NCBI GenBank assembly: GCA_015178975.1
Contig: WHVD01000118.1
Location: 62,001-126,000 of the forward strand
DNA: 64,000 bases
Origin: Hysterangium stoloniferum
Lineage: Eukaryota; Basidiomycota; Agaricomycetes; Hysterangiales; Hysterangiaceae
Direction: 5' to 3'
The notes beneath the pieces are model-generated. The model was not told where the DNA came from, made no database searches, and saw only the letters and a list, made by a program, of their open reading frames with translations. A program made the position numbers and the translations under genes. Shown in pieces: positions 57,741 through 64,000 of this stretch; the stretch's first letter is position 1, and each line of letters begins with the position of its first letter.

Positions 57741-58898
57741 ATGCCGAAAAGCACCAAAAAGGGAGGATTTTACGCTGTTCACTCGGGACAGCGTCCAGGT
57801 GTTTATCTGTCGTGGTAAATTTTCTTTAGCAACAAACCGGTGCCCTCTGTTATTCATCTACTCAAGGGAAGATTGTGAGAAGCAAATTAAAGGATATCCC
57901 AAAGCCCAATTCAAGAAATTCCGTACGGAAGCTGAAGCACTTGCATTCGTTAAATACGGCGCTTCTGCCGGTGCTGCAGCACTGGCTGCAGCGAGCGGAG
58001 GCGGTAGCCGTTCTGTGGCACGAGCAAATATATCATTGAAATCCAAGAAGAAAATGCCATTAATAGCCGATGTTGCGGATGAAAGTACATGGAGTGTAGT
58101 TTACACGGATGGTGCATGTCAAGGAAATGGGCGGGCGGGTGCAATCGCAGGCATTGGGGTTTGGTGGGGAGATAATGATGCAAGGTGTCTTATGCATTTT
58201 TTCACTTGCCCCACAAAAAATGCTGATTTCTCTGCAGGAACTTGTCTGAGCGATGTCCAGGAGACCAAACAAATAACCGAGCCGAACTGATTGTAATGCG
58301 CCTTAATTATTACAAGTATATTTATCGATTTATAACGTTCTTTAAGGCAATTATTCGCGCATTAGAAACGGCACAATTACCCAACAACCGCCTGTTGATC
58401 AAGACAGACTCATCGTACTCAATACAATGTATAAGACGTTTCGTCCATTTACTTATTCCTTTCTAAAAATCGACAGGTATTCGAGATTGGATACCGAACT
58501 GGAAAAAACGCGGGTGGAAAACTACTGACGGCCAAGATGTTAAAAACAAGGCAGTTATTATTTACCTCTCCCATCTGCTAGACGAACGGGGACGGAAGGG
58601 ATCAACAGTCCAGCTACAGTACGTGAAGGGTCACGCAGGGGTAATAGGAAACGAAGGTGCCGATTACCTAGCTGGTCTTGGAACTCGCATGCCTGAAACA
58701 CCTGAACGGAATTGGACTCTCCCAAAGAAGGAGAATGCGAAAGATTCAGGCAGAGATGCTCACTTAGTGTTTGATGTACTGAAATTTTTGGTTCTCTTCC
58801 AGCTGGGATGCTGATTCGATATTTTACAGATCAACGACGATGATTTGCTGAGTCCTGAACAAATGCAAAGGATGGAAAAAAGTGGAGAGTTTGATTAG
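57741..58898 (+). CDS. RNH1: Ribonuclease H1
   Basis: Six exons: 57,741-57,814, 57,867-58,184, 58,238-58,292, 58,347-58,428, 58,477-58,775 and 58,830-58,898, giving 298 residues. Five introns of 48-54 bp, all GT-AG. Residues about 8-54 (GGFYAVHSGQRPGVYLSWED) are the N-terminal hybrid-binding domain found in eukaryotic RNase H1. An Ala/Gly/Ser-rich linker follows. The catalytic domain starts near residue 99, with Asp106 in YTDGAC, Glu147 in NRAELIA, Asp170 in KTDSSY, His229 in VKGHAG and Asp239 in NEGADYLAG, the full active-site set. The enzyme cuts RNA in RNA:DNA hybrids, as at R-loops and replication primers. Length is normal for the family. It is a cellular gene, not transposon RNase H, because it carries the hybrid-binding domain. 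Confidence 0.95.
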
Positions 58899-59352
58899 CA
58901 ATATGGTCTGCACTGGAGCCCAGCAACCTATATATCGTAGAAATTGATTGGTCCGTAGCTTAAAGCACAATTGTATATTCGTCAAAGCACGGACTGCGAG
59001 CGAATGCAGGAACTGAGGAAAGAAATGGGAGAAGCACTTCGGAAGATGATAACTTTGTATGCATCGTCTTACATAGGGCAAGGGAGGTAGGGCCCTAATA
59101 GACGTAAATGAAAAAAATAAAAAGTTGGAGTTCCCATTATGCTGCTGTGTTGCCACGGACCTATGAAGGGATGGAGTTATTTTGAGCCCTAACGGTATAT
59201 TCAAGAAATACTGTGATTATAACTCGACCATAGGGTACATCCACATAGACAATACAATTAATCCAAAGTAGATGAGGAGACAAAAAAGGAACAAAAAATA
59301 ATTCCGCCGTGCTTTAAAGCTGGGAAGATATCAGGGTAAACATTAAAACATT
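58899..59352. other. Convergent intergenic gap between RNase H1 and PUS4
   Basis: 454 bp between two converging genes, presumably holding both 3' ends. No further gene is seen. Confidence 0.6.
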
Positions 59353-60618
59353 TCAAACCACAACGTTTGTATCAGGTTCATACAAAACAAGCCTTTCGAG
59401 TACTTCCTTTTCCCACTTCCGATATCCCTTTTCATCTTTTTGTATCTCCTCCTGGTTCCCTTCATCTTCCTTCTCCGCTTCCTCAAAGACTTCCCAGGGG
59501 ACACACGTCTTGTCTTCCTCTTTTGCAGGCTCCAACGTAAAATCACCCTGTCTCACGCGTGTAAGGGTAACGACATGAGCAGCTGAACCCACCGCATGCC
59601 CGATATCATGCACTATGGAGCGAACATATGTTCCACCTGAGACTTTCATCCTCAAAGCGAAAGTAGGCGGCCGAGGAGTTTCATCTTCGATGGCAGGATC
59701 CATCTCAGCCTGAAGAGAAGGCTCTTCAATATTGCGGATTCCTGCGATCGCCTTCTTCAATTTTGCACGATCAGCATCTGAGAGGACCTTTTCTGGCCAG
59801 CGGTACTGGTGTGCATCGCCTTCCTGCCAATCCACAATATCAAGCGAATGTACTGTAACTTGCCGTTCTGGAATTGGGCGCGGTAATGGTATCCCTTGGC
59901 GAGCGTATTCATAGAGTGGTCTACCGTCCATTTTGAGTGCAGAAAATCTGGAGAAAAGATTATGTTATTCATGGGAATATCGACAAGGAAAAATATACGG
60001 ACATTGGGGGTGTTTGCATAATTTCACCCCTGAAATTATCTAGCACAGCTTCGATTCGTTCACGAGTGACATGCGACCATGGTGCTGTCCGAACTCTGAC
60101 ACCTTGACTGTCATATGAGTCTGTCTCACATCCAAGCAAGCAAGTGGTATGATATTCCTATTACAGGGCTTAAAAAAGCACATACAAAGGCCTTGTACGG
60201 GAAAAGACTCACTTTAACACAATCTAAAAACTTAGCCAAATTCTTCGTTCCATCACCTATTCCTAATACTAAGGCATCAAGACTATGTATAAGCATGGAT
60301 ACCATGCAACAGTAATAACAAAGCAGACCTAGGACACCATCTGCCAACGGATCTAGAGTACCTCCCGTGCCCATTTTCACCATATTTTTGTTTGCTCTCC
60401 TCCCTTTATGTTTTTTCCTCTCAAAATGTTTTCCTTCTGGCATAAACAGAGCAGATGATGACAGCAGCGGTTTAATGGTGTTTACAACGGACATCGACGC
60501 TATAAACTGTTAGGTTGGTATGGCCATGAGTTTATGATAATGGCACTATTATACCTGGTCCAGATGGCTTGATCACAGCGAACAGACTACTACATGTTGG
60601 CGCACTGATCTTCGGCAT
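59353..60618 (-). CDS. PUS4: tRNA pseudouridine synthase, TruB/PUS4 family
   Basis: Five exons: 60,618-60,555, 60,499-60,329, 60,268-60,213, 60,157-60,003 and 59,947-59,353, giving 346 residues. Introns are 55, 60, 55 and 55 bp, all GT-AG. The family converts uridine 55 in the T-loop of tRNAs to pseudouridine. Motifs: FAVIKPSGPASMSVVN near the start; GTGGTLDPLADGVL with the catalytic Asp71; [41 protein letters not shown]; and GGTYVRSIVHDIG with the conserved late Arg. The C-terminus is acidic and Lys/Glu-rich. The last donor (GTCCGT) is the weakest but is the only one giving the expected PPIFSALK. Yeast PUS4 acts in nucleus and mitochondria; no location signal is clear here. Confidence 0.92.
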
Positions 60619-63041
60619 CGTGGACCAAAAGATGGCGGTGGCCGCTTCGCTGACATAATCACCATAAAAAGGGGACTACTGCTCCAGAATTGATCCAGTC
60701 ATTGCATCTTTTGCGTAAACGACCCAACGCTTTGTATAATTTGTAATAACTGTGATAGTAAGTGCCAAGAAGCCTAAGTTGCTAAAAATAACAAGCACAT
60801 CATAGCCCTTCACTCTCGAACTACCCCCGTGCAGGGCCACGAAAACAAATGCTTCACCATTTCTTTTGTTCTCCTTGTTCTTTGTACTTAAAAATATTTT
60901 TGATATTTTCCATGGAGTCACTCGTTGTTCTCTACTTCTTATTTCCTTCTACATAGTATATATGCTTGTCTTTTAGCTAGTTGCACCTCAGTCATTTATT
61001 TACTCGCAACTGCGCACAAATACTGAATTACATATTTGTCTCTAGCCTCAATAACCGTTTTTACGCTCTCTTCCTGTCTCCTGCACGCAGGGGGGCCTTG
61101 TATAAATACCGGTCAAGGGGGGGATGTGCCTTGTTCGCAATTGGGTTTATATAGCGATACTCTTTCTTGGCAAGTTTGTGACACAACTTCTTGTATCTTA
61201 TGAAAGGCGCAGACGGGCCAATCTCATGTAGGAAGCGATGTCGCGGGGACTTAGCCAAATGGATTTTGGCCGCCTGGGTAAGCTTGCATCATAGCAGATC
61301 GGCTGTATATTCTTCCTCTCTAGGGACTCCAACTTTAATATCCCTCACAATCCATCAGGGCAGTCGTATGACTTATACTCTCCGTAGTGATATGAAAGTT
61401 GATTTTATTTTTTAACTTTGGCGTGTTTGCTTAGGAGTGTTCATTCTGACTGTCTTGCTATTTCGTGCGCCTCGCCTTTAACTCTTGTATGATTTACACA
61501 CCTGGCGATGAGAACTTCGGTCGAAAGGTGGGTTACCACACAAGATTATCTCAGGTCAAGATCCTGAGCTGTGAGAACGCATGCCCGAGAAACCGACCAT
61601 GAAACTCTTCGCGTATTTAAAAAGAAAATGGGGAATTACTGCACGATAATTCATGTAAGCCCTTTTTGGCTAGTCGTCGAATAATCACTAACCAAGAGGG
61701 TGATACAATTTCATATGATCCACCGTCCAAATGGATTAGCTGGCCAACAGTTGGTGATTTTGAAAATTGGGCAACTTGGGATTTTACCTTCAAAATTGTA
61801 AAACTGTGTTGCGAAAAGCATATGTTGTTGAAGTAAACTATAGCGTGAAATGACAGTAATATACAGGCGGTGTATGTGACACCATCAGGGGGCCTCGAAT
61901 GACATGCCACAACACTTGTAATCTATCTTGCCTGGCAGCTTAATTCCCTCACGTGCGATTCTAATGACAGACACGTTTAGTTAGATGAAGTATTTTCTCA
62001 AATAGTGTACGGGAATCCATTAGTTCTTGCTACTTCGGTGTACATCACTCCATTGGTTGGCATGAATGCCGCCCAGTGTAATAAATTATAGATTGAGAAG
62101 AGTCCAAAATTCATTCACAATTTTTTGAGATAGAGTAATGAGTGTCGGGCCTCGTTCCTATCAGAGTTGGATTATGAAAGATGAGTTACCGTTGTGTAAT
62201 TTATTCGTAATTCATCCTCGTCCCCAGAAGCCAAGCCTCTTGGACGCCGCCTATTTATTGCACGACAATGATGCCACAACATCGTGATAGTTTAGTCATA
62301 ACATCAACGGACGACTAGCTATTGGCGACGTCTGCATATAACAGACATCATTATTAACAGGGTCGCCAAGTGCCACTCACGCCTGACCCAGATGAATCCT
62401 TGAAATAATGTCTGAACAAAGTTACATTACTCCTGCGTGTGGACAATCGGAAGGACCTTGATGAAAATAGACGGATTGTGGGTGGGAATTAATGATTCAT
62501 CGCCGGTATCATGGTATCAGACTCAAATCTGGAATGTCTCGTCGAAACGGCACCCTGGCTTCGCACAATAAAGCAACTAACAATGAATAGTTTCAGACAA
62601 GCTCATACGCCTCGATCGCGTCAAAAAAGGAAATTTGGCTGATAGTATACGTGCGATTATATGGACGTCAAACTGACAATTCCCAGGTCGCGTCATGATC
62701 TTGTCGATGAGACGTCAACAAAATGAAAAGAGGGTACTTACGAAGTTATCCTATCAACGAGAAACAACGTACGACTTTTAAAGGCTTTATGAAACTGCGG
62801 CGTGGGAGTGGCGATCTGATACCCATAGGGTCTTCGGAATCGGGGAATGGAAGACACTCAAATCTCAAGTTTCAACTGTTGATCCGAAACATCTGTTGCT
62901 GCTGAGTTTTTAGCAAATGTTTTGTAAACTGTGTTGCAATACGCTTTCATTAATACATATCACAAATTTCGACCCTGCAACTGTCTGACATATTCCATTA
63001 ATCACAGTAGACGAAACAGAAGGAAGTAGCCTCACATTGTC
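60619..63041. other. Intergenic region, no gene recognised
   Basis: About 2.4 kb between two minus-strand genes. It should contain the PUS4 promoter and the MCC beta 3' region. Short frames (60,676-60,921 minus, 61,617-61,910 minus, 62,723-62,905 plus) show no domain. Confidence 0.5.
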
Positions 63042-64000
63042 CTACATCCTAAACACACCCATGCGTCTCCCTTCACCGTCCCAACTCATTCCCGATCCAC
63101 CTGTAGTATTAGCGCTAGATCTGCCGTTTTTCCTCGAAGATATCGCTAGTCCTAATCCAACTACATCCCGGGTATCACTCGGCCGTATAATTCCGTCATC
63201 CCATAGACGTGCTGTAGCGTAGTAGGCAGTAGACTGAGCCTCAATTTCCTCCTTTAGCGAGGCATGCTGTGTTGGGTCCCTGACTAAAATAAGGACACAG
63301 GGTGTATATAACATTAAATCATACATACTTTGAGACTGTGTTCATCACTTGCGAGAGTTGGCCAGAACCCATCACAGAGACTTTGGCATTCTAATATGCG
63401 TTGATGTGAAGACAATGTTCAAACCAACAGGAAGGAAAATCGCTTACGGGCCACATCCATAAGAATCGAGGTTGGTACTAATAACAACGTTGTTGGATCT
63501 ACGAATTACTGTTCATTTCTGGGAACTTACTGCACGACCACACATCCCTGCGCCAGGCATTAGCTCATATTCAATGGATAAGGTGAAACCATCTACCATA
63601 ATTTCCTGCACCGAAGCTTCCGCCAACTATGACGGTCAGCTTCGGCACATCAGCACAAGCGACCGCGCGAACCATCTTAGCTCCATCTTTTGCAATACCC
63701 CCTTTCTCTGCCTTCGATCCTACCATATATCCTATGAAACGATTAAGCAACAAACAAACACCAAAACACCGAGAAGGAAAATCTATCTACCTGTAACATT
63801 AACGAGGAATAACAAAGGTATTCCACGTTGAGAACACAATTGGATAAAATGTGTTGCCTTCAGAGCGGATGGCGAGAATAGAATCCCATTGTTACCGATA
63901 ATGCCGACGGGATAACCATGAATGCGCGCGAAGCCCTACTTATCATGTTAAGACTGATAGAAGAGATAAATGTAAATACGGTTGTGAAATTACCGTCACT
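63042..64000 (-). CDS. mccB: Methylcrotonoyl-CoA carboxylase beta subunit, 3' part (runs past right edge)
   Basis: Seven exons are seen: 64,000-63,994 (partial), 63,935-63,791, 63,731-63,597, 63,547-63,531, 63,477-63,448, 63,390-63,329 and 63,279-63,042, coding about 210 C-terminal residues. All introns are GT-AG, 49-59 bp. The protein is the carboxyltransferase subunit of the mitochondrial biotin enzyme that carboxylates 3-methylcrotonyl-CoA in leucine breakdown. Diagnostic stretches: [88 protein letters not shown] and the C-terminal GVFRM. It is close in plan to acetyl/propionyl-CoA carboxylase beta chains, but the [14 protein letters not shown] end favours methylcrotonoyl. Two exons are only 17 and 30 nt. 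The N-terminal part lies outside the window. Confidence 0.93.

Noticed and set aside
57799-58290. A single 163-residue gene in place of the first RNase H1 exons
   Set aside because: This frame reads through introns 1 and 2; the spliced model restores the complete hybrid-binding domain and the active-site Glu.

Overview
The window looks like a transposon-rich basidiomycete chromosome, most likely an agaricomycete. The signs are introns of about 48-81 bp, chromodomain Ty3/Gypsy elements of fungal type, a Ngaro/PAT-type tyrosine-recombinase retroelement, and single-copy fungal housekeeping genes. The species cannot be fixed from the sequence. I saw no tRNA, rRNA or CRISPR array.

Left part (1 to about 37,860): nested fossil retroelements. 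The left edge is the 3' end of an LTR element, family A (internal 1-677, 3' LTR 678-1506). From 1656 to 37,858 lies ONE outer element, family C (5' LTR 1656-2330, 3' LTR 35,168-37,858, same 5-bp target duplication CTTTG on both outer flanks). It has been swollen to 36 kb by later insertions: solo LTR B (4405-5126), solo LTR A (6729-7568), a family-B chromovirus B1 (about 12,490-35,164, minus strand), and a solo LTR D inside the 3' LTR (35,259-37,266). B1 was in turn split by a 2-kb-class LTR D (12,844-19,210, which itself received a solo LTR A and a tyrosine-recombinase retroelement at 14,403-18,236). B1 was also split by a second family-B copy, B2 (22,564-31,228, duplication GGTAA), which carries a solo LTR A. 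Nesting is four levels deep and most junctions are confirmed by 5-bp duplications.

The most unusual cargo is an extra gene carried ANTISENSE between pol and the 3' LTR in both family-B copies (19,253-20,689 and 23,473-24,454), with a related remnant in family A (about 1-509). It has short introns, a coiled coil, a six-cysteine Zn2Cys6-type motif and its own TATA box. Family B also shows the signature of self-primed reverse transcription. LTR D carries an array resembling heat-shock elements just upstream of a TATA box.

Right part (about 37.9-64 kb): host DNA. A bHLH transcription factor gene (44,578-46,557, minus) is followed by about 11 kb in which I recognise no gene. Then come RNase H1 (57,741-58,898, plus), a TruB/PUS4-type tRNA pseudouridine synthase (59,353-60,618, minus, convergent with RNase H1), and the 3' end of the methylcrotonoyl-CoA carboxylase beta-subunit gene (63,042 to beyond 64,000, minus). 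These genes serve unrelated housekeeping roles (transcription, RNA:DNA hybrid removal, tRNA modification, leucine breakdown) and do not form a cluster.
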